Assembly (NCBI GenBank): GCA_020629695.1
Contig: JAHDCV010000006.1
Coordinates: 1 to 64,000, forward strand
Origin: Acidimicrobiales bacterium
GTDB lineage: Bacteria; Actinomycetota; Acidimicrobiia; Acidimicrobiales; SZUA-35
Direction: 5' to 3'
Length of the DNA: 64,000 bases
This document shows positions 1 to 7,958 of this stretch, piece after piece. The notes beneath the pieces are model-generated. The model was not told the origin of the DNA, did not search any database, and saw only the letters and a program-made list of their open reading frames with translations. A program made the translations under genes and the position numbers. The stretch's first letter is position 1; every line of letters begins with the position of its first letter.

Positions 1-689
1 GCGGTGATCTTCCAGACCTCGGGGTCGACGCCGAAGCCGATGTGGGCGGACGAGACCTCGATGTTCTCGGTCGTCGGATTCACCCGGTCGATGCAGGCCT
101 CGTAGGCGACGACGCCGTCGTTCTTCGACCACATCGCCGTGACCGGGGTGCGCAGCGGGACCTCGTCGCGCTCGATGATCGCCTGCTCGATCTCGTCGAC
201 GTCGACACCGCGTCGACGGTAGATCTCGGCCGAGACCGTGTACTTCGGGCCGCCGACGATCGGGGACCCCATCGTCACGATCCGACGGACCGCATGGGGG
301 TGGTCTCGGGCGACCTCCCTCGCGAGATAGCCGCCGAGGCTCCAACCGACGAGATCGATCGGCTTGCCCACCTCGGCGAAGACGTCGAGTACGCGTTCGC
401 CGAGTCGCTCGACCCATGCCGGAACGTCGTCGCCGGTGTTCACCCCGAGCCCCCACCCGACGGGCCGGTGGTTCAGATACCTGAGGTACGACTGCAGCGG
501 AGCGAGCACGACGTCGTTCGTCCCGAATCCGGGCACGGTCATGACGGTGCGTCCGTTGCCCTTGGGCTGGCGGAGCAGCGCCGGGGTCGCGAGCACGAGG
601 CGGGTCAGATCCCAGCCCGCCCGCGCTTCGGTGGCGAGGCGGATCCAGCCGGGGGCCGGAGGTGTGAGCGCGCCGACATGAGCCGTCAT
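1..689 (-). CDS. alpha/beta hydrolase (lipase/esterase-like), C-terminus cut by window edge
   Basis: Read from the complement; about 229 residues are visible and the C-terminus runs off the window. The GWSLGG nucleophile elbow lies at residues 115-120 (Ser117). An oxyanion-type TVPGFGTND stretch is near residue 51. A later Asp in WSKNDG and a His in SSAHIG complete a plausible catalytic triad. This is the alpha/beta hydrolase fold, closest in style to actinobacterial triacylglycerol lipase-like esterases; the substrate is unknown. There is no signal peptide, so it is probably cytoplasmic. The start at 689 shares two bases with the ATG of the divergent P450 gene, so one of the two starts may be misplaced. 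Confidence 0.8.
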   Translation of the reverse strand, partial: MTAHVGALTPPAPGWIRLATEARAGWDLTRLVLATPALLRQPKGNGRTVMTVPGFGTNDVVLAPLQSYLRYLNHRPVGWGLGVNTGDDVPAWVERLGERVLDVFAEVGKPIDLVGWSLGGYLAREVARDHPHAVRRIVTMGSPIVGGPKYTVSAEIYRRRGVDVDEIEQAIIERDEVPLRTPVTAMWSKNDGVVAYEACIDRVNPTTENIEVSSAHIGFGVDPEVWKIT

Positions 690-1959
690 GGTGACCTCGG
701 AGGGTGCGAGAAAGGAGTCCGACGGTACCAACCGGTCCGGTCCCGAGCGGAATCCCGGGCGTCGTTCCGGGTTGAATGGCGACGTGGACCCCGACGTCGA
801 GCCGATCGATCCGGCGAGCATCACCCTCGCCATGCTGGAGCAGCGCCCCGGTCCGATCCTGCAGGCACTGCAGCGGGATCAGCCGGTCGTGTTCGTGCCG
901 GCGCTCGATGCTTGGTTGGTCACGGGCCGCGAGGAGGCCGTCGAGGCGATGCGAGATGCCGACCGGTTCACGGTCGACGATCCCCGCTTCTCCACCGCCG
1001 TCGTGCTCGGACCCAGCATGCTCAGTCTCGATGGCGACGAGCACGGTCGTCATCGAGGCGCGTTCGCGCCGCACTTCCGGCCGATGGCGGTTCGTGACGG
1101 GTTCGACGACTGGCTCGATCGACGAGCCGCCGAGCTCGTCGCCCGGTTCGCCGGCGACGGTGAGGCGGAGCTGCGAACCGCCCTCGCCGGTCCGCTGGCG
1201 GTCGACACGATCGCCCGGTTCCTCGGACTCGAGGGTGTCGGTTCGGCCGACGTCCTCGGTTGGTATCGACATCTCGCCGATGCGATCGTCGGGGTGAGTG
1301 TGGGCGAGCCGGTGTCGACCGAGGCGAGACGAGCGGTGGCGCAGATCCAGGATCGGGTCGACGAGGCCCTCGCCGATCGTGGTCATCCGTCGCTGATCCG
1401 ACGCATCGCCGATGGTGGTGCCCTCCACGCCGACGAGCTCGGACCCTCGGTGGCGGTACTGATGTTCGGCGCGATCGAGACCTCGGAGGGCATGACCGCC
1501 AACGTGCTCTGGCATCTGTTGAGCCGGCCGGCGCTGCTCGATCGAGTCCGCCTGGACCGCTCGCTGCTGCCGGCGGTCGTCGAGGAGTCACTCCGATTGG
1601 AACCGGCGGCCGCCGTGGTCGACCGCTACACCACGGGTCGCGTCCAGCTCGGCGGGGTGACGATCCCGGCGGGAGATCTCGTCACGATCTCCCTGGCCGG
1701 GGCCAACCTGGATCCGGCGACGTTCGAGCATCCGACGCGGTTCGACATCGACCGGCCGAACCTTCGGCAACACGTCACCTTCGTGCAGGGCCCGCATGGC
1801 TGCCTCGGTCTGCACCTCGCCCGGGCCGAGACGATCGCGGCGGTGCATGCCGTGCTCGACGCCTGTCCCGACGTCGCGTTCGATCGCGAGCGTTCGAGCG
1901 ATCCGTCCGGCCTGATCTTCCGGAAGCCGGCGTCGCTCGTGGCGACCTGGGCGACCTAG
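688..1959 (+). CDS. cytochrome P450
   Basis: A soluble bacterial class P450 heme monooxygenase of 423 aa. The I-helix segment is FGAIETSEG near residue 261, with Glu-Thr as in the usual acid-alcohol pair. The K-helix ExxR is EESLR near residue 300. The heme-thiolate loop is FVQGPHGCLG, with the proximal Cys near residue 372. The substrate cannot be read from sequence, and no ferredoxin or reductase gene is adjacent. The ATG at 688 overlaps the start codon of the divergent hydrolase and lacks an upstream ribosome site. An internal AAAGGAG near 710 and later in-frame TTG/GTG codons near 770-785 suggest the real protein may begin about 28-33 residues later. Confidence 0.93.
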   Translation: MVTSEGARKESDGTNRSGPERNPGRRSGLNGDVDPDVEPIDPASITLAMLEQRPGPILQALQRDQPVVFVPALDAWLVTGREEAVEAMRDADRFTVDDPRFSTAVVLGPSMLSLDGDEHGRHRGAFAPHFRPMAVRDGFDDWLDRRAAELVARFAGDGEAELRTALAGPLAVDTIARFLGLEGVGSADVLGWYRHLADAIVGVSVGEPVSTEARRAVAQIQDRVDEALADRGHPSLIRRIADGGALHADELGPSVAVLMFGAIETSEGMTANVLWHLLSRPALLDRVRLDRSLLPAVVEESLRLEPAAAVVDRYTTGRVQLGGVTIPAGDLVTISLAGANLDPATFEHPTRFDIDRPNLRQHVTFVQGPHGCLGLHLARAETIAAVHAVLDACPDVAFDRERSSDPSGLIFRKPASLVATWAT

Positions 1960-1963
1960 TTTC

Positions 1964-2416
1964 ATGGGCGTGACCGATGACGACTTCATGGCGCTGGCAC
2001 TCGAACAGGCCCGGGCCGCCGACGCTCGCGGCGAGGTGCCGGTCGGTGCGATCGTCGTTCGCGACGGCGAGGTGATCGCCGCCCGGGGCAATGAACGTGA
2101 GGCCACCCACGATCCGACGGCGCACGCCGAAGTGCTCGCGTTGCGTGACGCGGCCGAGGTCGTCGGTTCCTGGCGCCTCGACGACTGCACGCTGGTGGTG
2201 ACCCTCGAGCCGTGCCCGATGTGCGCGGGAGCGATGGTGCAGGCCCGCCTCGGCAAGGTCGTCTACGGCGCTGCCGATCTGCGCGGGGGTGCCGTCCTCA
2301 GCTTGTTCAACATCGGGGGCGACCCACGGCTGCATCACACGCTCGAGATCGTCGACGGCGTGATGGCCCAGGACTGCGCTGCACTGTTGACCGAGTTCTT
2401 CGAACAGCGCCGCTGA
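1964..2416 (+). CDS. tadA: tRNA-specific adenosine deaminase
   Basis: Converts A34 to inosine in the tRNA-Arg(ACG) wobble position. It is a 150 aa cytidine-deaminase-fold protein with the zinc/catalytic motif HAE (His54, Glu56) and PCPMC (Cys84, Cys87), a spacing typical of TadA. The KVVYGAADLRGGA stretch after the motif is also characteristic. The gene starts 4 bases after the P450 stop, so it may be cotranscribed. The length matches the family. Confidence 0.93.
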   Translation: MGVTDDDFMALALEQARAADARGEVPVGAIVVRDGEVIAARGNEREATHDPTAHAEVLALRDAAEVVGSWRLDDCTLVVTLEPCPMCAGAMVQARLGKVVYGAADLRGGAVLSLFNIGGDPRLHHTLEIVDGVMAQDCAALLTEFFEQRR

Positions 2417-2427
2417 GGCTCAGCGGC
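2409..2427. terminator. short hairpin at convergent gene ends
   Basis: GCCGCTGA-GGC-TCAGCGGC forms a perfect 8-bp stem that includes the tadA stop codon and lies just before the stop of the opposing alkylation-repair gene. There is no U-tract, so termination is inferred from position only. Confidence 0.4.
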
Positions 2428-2430
2428 CGT

Positions 2431-3108
2431 TCAGCGTTCGAGGTGCTTGAGCGCCTCGCGGATCGTCAGCCCGGAGAGTCGATGTCGGTGCTCGTCCACG
2501 ACCCGGGCGACCCAGTCGGGATCGGTCCGGGCGTACTGGCGGAGGGCCCAGCCCAATGCCTTCCGGATGAAGAAGTCCCGGTCGTCGGCCCGTCGGTCGA
2601 GGTACGTCTCGAGCCGAACCGTGTCGGTCTCCTCCTTCCACAGGAGCTGATGGAGGATGGCGGTCCGGGCGACCCAGAGGTCCCGATCATCGATCCACCG
2701 GTCCATCTCGGTCTGGAGCTCGCGGTGGCCGCGCACCATCGGGCCGACGACGTGGATGGCGAGCACGTCGACCGAGTCCCACCAGGCCCTGGCCGTGAGC
2801 AGGCCGCGCACCGCGGGGAGCTGCTCCGGTCCGAGGATCCCGGCGTGTCGGCGGAGCTCGTCCGCGCCGACCATCTGCATCTCCCGCTCGGGGAGGTCCC
2901 AACAGGCGGCGGCGAACTCCAGCAGTTCGTCGGGGGAGGGACGGGTGCGGCCGAGCACGTCCTTGGCGATCGCCCGCCGCTGCGGCGTCTTCACCCCGGC
3001 GAACGGGAAGTGGTCCTTCAGGTACGCCGCCATTTGCGCGGCGTCGGCGGGGTCGCCCGCATCGAGCAACGTGATGTGGAGCTCGGGGACGTGATCGGCC
3101 ATCGCCAT
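2431..3108 (-). CDS. DNA alkylation repair protein (AlkD-like, HEAT-like repeats)
   Basis: A 225 aa helical-repeat protein of the AlkD/AlkC-like DNA glycosylase family, which removes bulky or charged N3/N7-alkylpurines. Recognisable family segments are FPFAGVKTPQRRA near residue 34, the WDLPEREMQ segment, WWDSVDVLA near 109, WVARTAILHQL and FFIRKALGWALRQYA near the C-terminus. The start is ATG with a GCGGGA purine run just upstream; an internal Met3-Ala-Asp start is possible. A 17-bp palindrome lies 12 bases upstream of the start codon. The gene is convergent with tadA. Confidence 0.85.
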   Translation of the reverse strand: MAMADHVPELHITLLDAGDPADAAQMAAYLKDHFPFAGVKTPQRRAIAKDVLGRTRPSPDELLEFAAACWDLPEREMQMVGADELRRHAGILGPEQLPAVRGLLTARAWWDSVDVLAIHVVGPMVRGHRELQTEMDRWIDDRDLWVARTAILHQLLWKEETDTVRLETYLDRRADDRDFFIRKALGWALRQYARTDPDWVARVVDEHRHRLSGLTIREALKHLER

Positions 3109-3120
3109 TCCCGCAGCTCA

Positions 3121-3137
3121 GCACAACCCGGTTGTGC
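3121..3137. promoter_or_regulatory. 17-bp palindrome between divergent alkD-like gene and tRNA-Ser
   Basis: GCACAACC-C-GGTTGTGC is a perfect inverted repeat with 8-bp arms. Its right arm contains the TTGTGC hexamer proposed as the tRNA-Ser -35 box, and its left edge is 12 bases from the start codon of the minus-strand gene. It could be an operator acting on either promoter or a 5'-UTR hairpin. Confidence 0.45.
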
Positions 3138-3159
3138 GTTTCGACCGCGCCGCTAGTCT
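3132..3159 (+). promoter_or_regulatory. tRNA-Ser promoter (-35 TTGTGC, -10 TAGTCT)
   Basis: TTGTGC (3132-3137) and TAGTCT (3154-3159) are separated by 16 bases. The -10 box ends 7 bases before the first base of the tRNA, so transcription would start at or very near the mature 5' end. Confidence 0.6.
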
Positions 3160-3166
3160 CGACCCC

Positions 3167-3256
3167 GGAAGGTTGCCAGAGCGGACGAATGGGGCGGCCT
3201 CGAAAGCCGTTGTGGTCTTCGGGCCACCATGGGTTCGAATCCCATACCTTCCGCCA
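3167..3256 (+). tRNA. tRNA-Ser(CGA)
   Basis: A 90-nt tRNA with a long variable arm, as expected for class II tRNA-Ser. The acceptor GGAAGGT pairs with ACCTTCC, followed by a G discriminator and an encoded CCA. The anticodon loop CTCGAAA gives anticodon CGA (reads UCG). The T arm contains GGTTCGAATCC. Confidence 0.95.
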
Positions 3257-3258
3257 CG

Positions 3259-3290
3259 AACCCCGCCCTCGGGCGGGGTTCTCTCGTTTT
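3259..3290 (+). terminator. rho-independent terminator after tRNA-Ser
   Basis: AACCCCGCC-CTCG-GGCGGGGTT is a perfect 9-bp GC-rich stem, followed by CTCTCGTTTT. It starts 3 bases after the tRNA CCA end. Confidence 0.75.
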
Positions 3291-3413
3291 CCGGTGGGAA
3301 CCGGGGTGGAGCGACCGTGCGACGCCGGTGGCCGCGGTCGGGGTTGAGGGCTGATGCATCGGCGAAGAACGTCTCGACGTCGAGGCCCCGAGCGTCGCAC
3401 ACCACCCCCGTCG

Positions 3414-3419
3414 TAGTGT
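3414..3419 (+). promoter_or_regulatory. -10 box, leaderless start for gene at 3426
   Basis: TAGTGT ends 6 bases before the ATG at 3426, so the transcript probably begins at the start codon. No Shine-Dalgarno sequence precedes the ATG. Confidence 0.45.
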
Positions 3420-3425
3420 GCAGGC

Positions 3426-4100
3426 ATGGGTGAGGTCGTCCGCGTGATGCTCGAACACGGCAGGAAGAAACGGCTCGTGGCCAGCGCGTTCGACTGGCCC
3501 GGCTGGGATCGCAGCGACCGGCTCGACGGCGACGCCCTGGCCGTGCTCGAGGCGTATCGGCCCCGCTTCGCGGCGGTCGCCGACCGGGCGGGATACGGCG
3601 AGGCGTTCGCCTCCCTCGGGCCGCTCGACGTGGTCGAAGAGGTCGAGGGCATCGGCATGACCGACTACTACGGCGTGTCCGGTCGACCGTCGTCAGCAGA
3701 GCTCGAACCCATGTCGGAGCCCGATCTGGAGCGGAAGCTCGCACTGCTGCGGGCGGCCTGGGCGACGTTCGACGATGCGGCGGCTCGGGTGTCGACCGAG
3801 CTCCGCAAGGGGCCTCGAGGTGGGGGGCGTGAGAAGGAGAAGATCATCCAGCACGTGAACGGTGCGGAGATCCACGAGTTCGCCCCGAAGGTCGGGGTGA
3901 AGGTTCCGATGGAGACCCGCGACGATCCCGATGCTCTCGCCTCCTACCGGGACGCGGTCGTCGACGCGATCCGCGAACGTCACGCGAGCGGCGAGCCGGC
4001 CCGATCGTGGACGCTGCAGTTCCTGATCCGACGGTGCTCGTGGCACATGCTCGACCACGCGTGGGAGCTCGAGGATCGGGACCTGGGCGCCACCACATAA
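3426..4100 (+). CDS. DinB-like / mycothiol-dependent-type four-helix protein
   Basis: A 224 aa soluble protein. The C-terminal segment RRCSWHMLDHAWELEDR near residue 205 resembles the last helix of the DinB superfamily, where His residues bind a divalent metal, and the rest is predicted mostly helical. A second conserved-looking stretch is IIQHVNGAEIHEFAPKVGV near residue 140. DinB-family proteins include metal-dependent thiol transferases and stress-induced proteins; no substrate can be assigned. It is preceded by a leaderless-type -10 box. The family assignment rests on a short motif and overall helical character, so it is tentative. Confidence 0.6.
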   Translation: MGEVVRVMLEHGRKKRLVASAFDWPGWDRSDRLDGDALAVLEAYRPRFAAVADRAGYGEAFASLGPLDVVEEVEGIGMTDYYGVSGRPSSAELEPMSEPDLERKLALLRAAWATFDDAAARVSTELRKGPRGGGREKEKIIQHVNGAEIHEFAPKVGVKVPMETRDDPDALASYRDAVVDAIRERHASGEPARSWTLQFLIRRCSWHMLDHAWELEDRDLGATT

Positions 4101-4123
4101 GCCGCGGCCGGAGCCGGATCTCG

Positions 4124-4555
4124 CTATTCGCTGCGTTGGACCCGGATCAGTTCGCCGTCGCTGTTGTAGATCAACAGGAACTCGGCGCCGAGCAGTTCGG
4201 GATTCGGCCCGGGAGGCCCCTCGAGCGGGTCCGGTTCGAGGAGATCGCCGGGGAGCTCGACGGTCTGTTCGTCGGGCAGGTTGCTCACGCGGAACCGGAT
4301 GAGCTCGCCGTCGACGTCTTCGAAGGAGTAGTCGGTCGATCCGGCGTAGACGGTCGCTGATCGATACGTGGCCGGCCGGACGTCACCGGCTGCATCCGCG
4401 ATCGCCGTCTCGACGCTGCTGGAGCTCGTGGATTCCGCGGCGGTGGTCTCGGTCGCAACACCCGCGGCGCTCGTGCACGCCGACGCCGCGATCACCAGCG
4501 GGATGGTGACGAGCCAGCGGCGGCTGACCACTCGATGGGTCTGGTGCTTCTGCAT
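4124..4555 (-). CDS. small lipoprotein of unknown function
   Basis: From the ATG at 4555 the product is about 143 aa, with a basic n-region, the hydrophobic core WLVTIPLVIAA and the lipobox ASAC, so it should be a membrane-anchored exported lipoprotein. A Ser/Thr-rich spacer follows, then an acidic C-terminal domain with the DVDGELIRFRVSNLP and IYNSDGELIRVQRSE stretches, two similar beta-strand-like segments. No known family is recognised. An in-frame Met nine codons upstream (4582) is possible but would lengthen the signal peptide oddly. A GAGACGTCTC palindrome lies at 4563-4572, just upstream of the chosen start. Confidence 0.65.
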   Translation of the reverse strand: MQKHQTHRVVSRRWLVTIPLVIAASACTSAAGVATETTAAESTSSSSVETAIADAAGDVRPATYRSATVYAGSTDYSFEDVDGELIRFRVSNLPDEQTVELPGDLLEPDPLEGPPGPNPELLGAEFLLIYNSDGELIRVQRSE

Positions 4556-4587
4556 ACCGGATGAGACGTCTCGGGTCCGCACTCGGT

Positions 4588-5793
4588 TTACTCCCGGTCG
4601 GGCCGCGTCGACCGGGCGAGCATCACGCTGCGGTTCCCGCAGGTCGGGTCCTCGGGCACGAAGTCGAGGATCTCGACACCTTCCGCCGCGAGCAGCTCGC
4701 GGTAGTGCTCCGGCGCGAGGGAGGCGTGGTAGACGGTCTCGTCACCGACCCGGCCCGAGAGCACACCGGCGGACGGCCCGACGTTCATCAGGAGCGGACC
4801 CCGTGGTCGGAGGTGGCGGGCGATCCGACCGACGACGTCGATCTGGTCGGCCGGCGTCAGGTGGAAGATGCTGTCCCAGGCCACGATGCCGTCGAACCGT
4901 TCCCCGAGGTCGAGCCTGCGGAGGTCGAGCTGTCGCCAGTCGCCGTCGGGCGCACGTTCACGCGCGATCGCGAGCATCGCGGCCGAGGCGTCGATGCCGG
5001 TGACCCGCAGGCCGCGCTCGGCCAGCCATCGGCCGATGGGTTCACCCGTTCCGCACCCGAGATCGAGCACGCGACCGTCGCCGGGCAGGAGCCCGACGAA
5101 GCGCTCGAGCCAGCCGACCTCGTGCAGTGCACGGGATCGATCGCGGTCGAACCGGGCGGCTTGGCGTTCGTACGTGCTCGTGACCCCATCGGGTGTCAGG
5201 TCGGCCGGGATCCCGACCTGGGCGAGATGGTCGCGGAACGTGTCGACGCCGGTGAAGTGGCGGGCGGTCATGCCCAGCTCGACCGCGCCGGCCAGCTTGT
5301 GGGGTGAGTCGTCGGTGAAGAACACGGTGCCGGCCGCCACGCGCAGTTCGTCACACACGTGTCGGAACGCACGAGGGTCGGGTTTGGCGGCACCGATCTC
5401 GGCGCTGTTGAACACGGCGTCGACCCGGATGTCGATGCCGAGCTCGATCATCTCGTCGGGGATCGTGTCCGTGCCGTTGGTCAGGATGGCGACGGTGAGC
5501 CCGAGCGCTCGGAGCCGGTCGATCTCGGACAGCATCTCCGGGTCGACCGCACCTCGCTCGGCCAACCAAGCAGTCGCCGCCTCGGCATCGCCGAGCCGCC
5601 GGCCGACCTCGTCGACCCAGGCGGCCCGGGTGATCCGGCCGGTCGTGACCGAGTCGATGAGCTCGGGCTCGAACGCGACCCGTGCGGTCTCTCCCTCGGG
5701 CAGGCCGTGCGCGACCTCGATCGCCCGTCGGTGCTCGGGGTCGAAGTGGCGGATCACCCCGTCGAGGTCGAGCAGCACCACGTCGATCGCCAT
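4588..5793 (-). CDS. fusion: HAD-superfamily hydrolase + SAM-dependent methyltransferase
   Basis: A single uninterrupted 401-aa frame with two complete enzymes. Residues 1-200 form a HAD hydrolase: motif I LDLDGV (Asp9, Asp11), motif II ILTNGT near 103, motif III Lys137 in AAKPDP, and motif IV FFTDDSPHK near 158. Residues 205-401 form a class I methyltransferase: the lead-in TSTYERQAARFDRDRS, SAM motif I VLDLGCGTGEP at 242-252, motif II VTGIDAS, and DGIVAWDSIFHL later. All HAD catalytic residues are kept, so both halves look active. The substrate is unknown. The fusion could channel a phosphorylated small molecule between dephosphorylation and methylation. The start is the ATG at 5793, which gives a canonical HAD N-terminus. 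Confidence 0.88.
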   Translation of the reverse strand: MAIDVVLLDLDGVIRHFDPEHRRAIEVAHGLPEGETARVAFEPELIDSVTTGRITRAAWVDEVGRRLGDAEAATAWLAERGAVDPEMLSEIDRLRALGLTVAILTNGTDTIPDEMIELGIDIRVDAVFNSAEIGAAKPDPRAFRHVCDELRVAAGTVFFTDDSPHKLAGAVELGMTARHFTGVDTFRDHLAQVGIPADLTPDGVTSTYERQAARFDRDRSRALHEVGWLERFVGLLPGDGRVLDLGCGTGEPIGRWLAERGLRVTGIDASAAMLAIARERAPDGDWRQLDLRRLDLGERFDGIVAWDSIFHLTPADQIDVVGRIARHLRPRGPLLMNVGPSAGVLSGRVGDETVYHASLAPEHYRELLAAEGVEILDFVPEDPTCGNRSVMLARSTRPDRE

Positions 5794-5860
5794 GCGACGA
5801 AGCCTGGCACACCCCATCCGGGCTTGACCTCGACCACGGTCGAGGTCGTTGGATGTCGAG

Positions 5861-6313
5861 ATGCGCCGACTCCTCCCACCCCACTTCGTTGCCGTCGCCC
5901 TGCTCGTGTCGGTGTCGATCGGCGTCGTGGCGCCGCTCGGCGGACGCATGCCGTCGGCGCTTCGAGTCGTCGGCGCGCTGCCCCTCCTCGTCGGTGTCGG
6001 GCTCACGATGCGGGGAGCCGCGACCTTCGAGCGACTCGGCACGAACATCCGGACCTTCGACGACCCGGACCGCCTGGTGCGAACCGGGGTCTTCGCCCGA
6101 TCGCGGAACCCGATGTACCTCGGTTTCGCGCTTCTGCTCGCGGGCGTGGCGATGGTGATCGGCACGTTGTCGGCATGGATCGGTCCGTTCGCGTTCCTGG
6201 TCGCCGCCGATCGGTGGTACATCCCCTTCGAGGAGGAGCGGATGCGAACGACGTTCGGGGAGGAGTACGAGCGCTATCGCGCCGAGGTGCCGCGATGGAT
6301 CGGACCATGGTGA
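5861..6313 (+). CDS. isoprenylcysteine carboxyl methyltransferase-family membrane protein
   Basis: A small polytopic membrane protein (about 150 aa) of the ICMT/phospholipid methyltransferase family. Hydrophobic segments lie near residues 8-27, 36-50 and 90-125. The family signature RTGVFARSRNPMYLGF and the C-terminal EEERMRTTFGEEYERYR-VPRW stretch contact SAM in this family. The methyl acceptor in bacteria is usually unknown. A TTG at 5849 in the same frame would add four residues. It overlaps the following MerR gene by 7 bases, which suggests cotranscription. Confidence 0.85.
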   Translation: MRRLLPPHFVAVALLVSVSIGVVAPLGGRMPSALRVVGALPLLVGVGLTMRGAATFERLGTNIRTFDDPDRLVRTGVFARSRNPMYLGFALLLAGVAMVIGTLSAWIGPFAFLVAADRWYIPFEEERMRTTFGEEYERYRAEVPRWIGPW

Positions 6314-6717
6314 ACCTCCGCGGCGACCAGCCGCTCGACATCGGTGACGTGATCGCTCGATCCGGCGTGCCCGCCTCGACCCTGCACGTCTGGGAGCAGC
6401 ACGGGCTGCTGGATCCCGTGGGACGATCGGGGCTCCGGCGCCAGTACGCACCCGACGTGCTGGACACGATCGCCGTGATCGTCGTCAGTCAGCGCAGTGG
6501 TTTCACCCTCGCCGAGATCCGCGAGCTCCTGGCGCCGTCGGCGTTCGACGGTGGGAAGCATCGGCTGGTGGCAAAACTCGTCGAGCTGCGTCGGCGTCGC
6601 GACGAGCTCGACCGCGCGATCGACGGCCTGGAGCATGCAGTCTCATGTCCCCAGCCGTCCCCGCTCGACTGCGATCGATTCCGCGAGCTGATCGCCGAGG
6701 TGCTGCCCGTCGAGTGA
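6307..6717 (+). CDS. MerR-family transcriptional regulator
   Basis: A 136 aa protein with an N-terminal MerR winged helix-turn-helix: DIGDVIARSGVPASTLHVWEQHGLL, then RRQYAPDVLD, followed by GFTLAEIRELLAP. A C-terminal coiled dimerisation helix (LVELRRRRDELDRAIDGLEH) ends with CPQPSPLDC. Two Cys near the end could sense metal or redox state, but they are not in a known MerR sensor pattern. The ATG at 6307 overlaps the stop of the membrane methyltransferase gene; an in-frame ATG at 6295 is an alternative. Confidence 0.88.
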   Translation: MVNLRGDQPLDIGDVIARSGVPASTLHVWEQHGLLDPVGRSGLRRQYAPDVLDTIAVIVVSQRSGFTLAEIRELLAPSAFDGGKHRLVAKLVELRRRRDELDRAIDGLEHAVSCPQPSPLDCDRFRELIAEVLPVE

Positions 6718-6786
6718 CGCCTCGGCGATGGTGGCCAATACTCAACGCAGCGCCGAAGTCCGTCTCACTTGATCGCCGAGATCTCG

Positions 6787-7365
6787 TCAGCTCGGCGGTT
6801 CGGGGATGGTCTTGCCGAGGGCGAAGCCGAGATCGCTGGGGCCGTGGGCTCGGAAGTGGTCGAGCCGGGCACACGCCTCGGCGAGGGTCGGGACCATGCC
6901 TGCCGGGGTCCACCAGGCGACGGTCAGCGGCTGGTCGCTGTGGCGGAACCATTCGGTCCGTCGGCGGAGATACGCGACGTGGTCGGTGCGGTACATGAAC
7001 GCCCACAACGACTCGAGATCGGTCCACACCGAGAGGTTCGATGCGATGAGGGGGTCGTCGGTGCCCGGCACGTCCACATAACTGGACGAGCTGCCGTCGT
7101 CAGTCATCAGCCGCCACACGAAGCCGGGTGAGGCTTCGGCGAGGGCGTTGATCCGGTCGAGGGCATCGGCGAACGGGGCCATCTCCGGCGAGTCGAGGGG
7201 CGCGTTGAAGAGCCCGAGGTTGAGCTGGGCGAGATGCCAGTCGGTGGGCGATGTCCGCTCGCCCCGCTCGATGGCCACGAGATCGCCCCGGAGGCGCTCG
7301 ACGAACTCGGTCGTCGGTGGCGCGGTGGTGGCCGGGGCCAGTCCGGCGAGTGGATCAGTCGTCAT
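6787..7365 (-). CDS. DUF3291-domain protein (dimeric alpha+beta barrel)
   Basis: About 192 aa from the ATG at 7365. HLAQLNLGLFNAPLDSP near residue 42, FVWRL near 80, LSVWTDLESLWAFMYRTDH near 108 and QPLTVAWWTPAG near 145 are diagnostic of DUF3291, related to the antibiotic-biosynthesis-monooxygenase fold. The biochemical role is not established. It overlaps the upstream ECF sigma gene by 11 bases, so the two are probably translated from one message. Confidence 0.8.
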   Translation of the reverse strand: MTTDPLAGLAPATTAPPTTEFVERLRGDLVAIERGERTSPTDWHLAQLNLGLFNAPLDSPEMAPFADALDRINALAEASPGFVWRLMTDDGSSSSYVDVPGTDDPLIASNLSVWTDLESLWAFMYRTDHVAYLRRRTEWFRHSDQPLTVAWWTPAGMVPTLAEACARLDHFRAHGPSDLGFALGKTIPEPPS

Positions 7366-7891
7366 CACGGCCTCCGGTGAGTTCATAGGTCGTTCGGAAC
7401 GCCGCCCGAGCCCGCACGAGCAGGCTCTCGGTCGCATGCACGCTCTTGCCGAGCGTCTCGGCGCATTCGGGCACGGTCAGGTCATCGAGGTAGCGCAGGG
7501 TGAGGGCCAGCCGATGGGTGGGCGACAGCGCGGCCAAGACCTCCGACGATCGAGCCTGGTCGATCACGGCGTCCCACGGTTCGTCGCGATCCGGTTGAGC
7601 GTCGAGCGCGGCGAGCGAGCGCTCCGCGACGGCGTGCCGCCGCCAGTGGTCGACGAGCTTGTGGCGCGCCACCGTGATGAGCCAGCCGATCGAGAGTCCG
7701 TCGGGCGGGCCACCGGCGGCGACGGTGCTCGCCGCCTGGACGAAGGTCGCAGAGGTCAACTCCTCGGCGAGCTCCACCGAGGGGCAACGACCGCGGAGGT
7801 AGCGGAACACCTGGGGGAGGGCGTCGTCGTAGATCTCGGAGATCCGGCTCGGTGACGGGTCTCGGGTGGTGGCTCCTGGCATCACGCTCAT
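7355..7891 (-). CDS. ECF RNA polymerase sigma factor
   Basis: A 178 aa sigma-70 family protein of the ECF class. Region 2 spans about residues 20-90 (FRYLRGRCPSVELAEELTSATF, then GWLITVARHKLVDHWRR). Region 4 spans about 115-170 (LSPTHRLALTLRYLDDLTVPECAETLG, SLLVRARAAFR). No anti-sigma gene is adjacent; the coupled downstream gene is a DUF3291 protein. The start could instead be the internal Met4. Confidence 0.9.
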   Translation of the reverse strand: MSVMPGATTRDPSPSRISEIYDDALPQVFRYLRGRCPSVELAEELTSATFVQAASTVAAGGPPDGLSIGWLITVARHKLVDHWRRHAVAERSLAALDAQPDRDEPWDAVIDQARSSEVLAALSPTHRLALTLRYLDDLTVPECAETLGKSVHATESLLVRARAAFRTTYELTGGRDDD

Positions 7892-7958
7892 TCAACGGTC
7901 GAACCGGGTCAGCTCCGTCGCGCTGTCGACGATTCGTTCCGCGTGGCACGATGGATCG

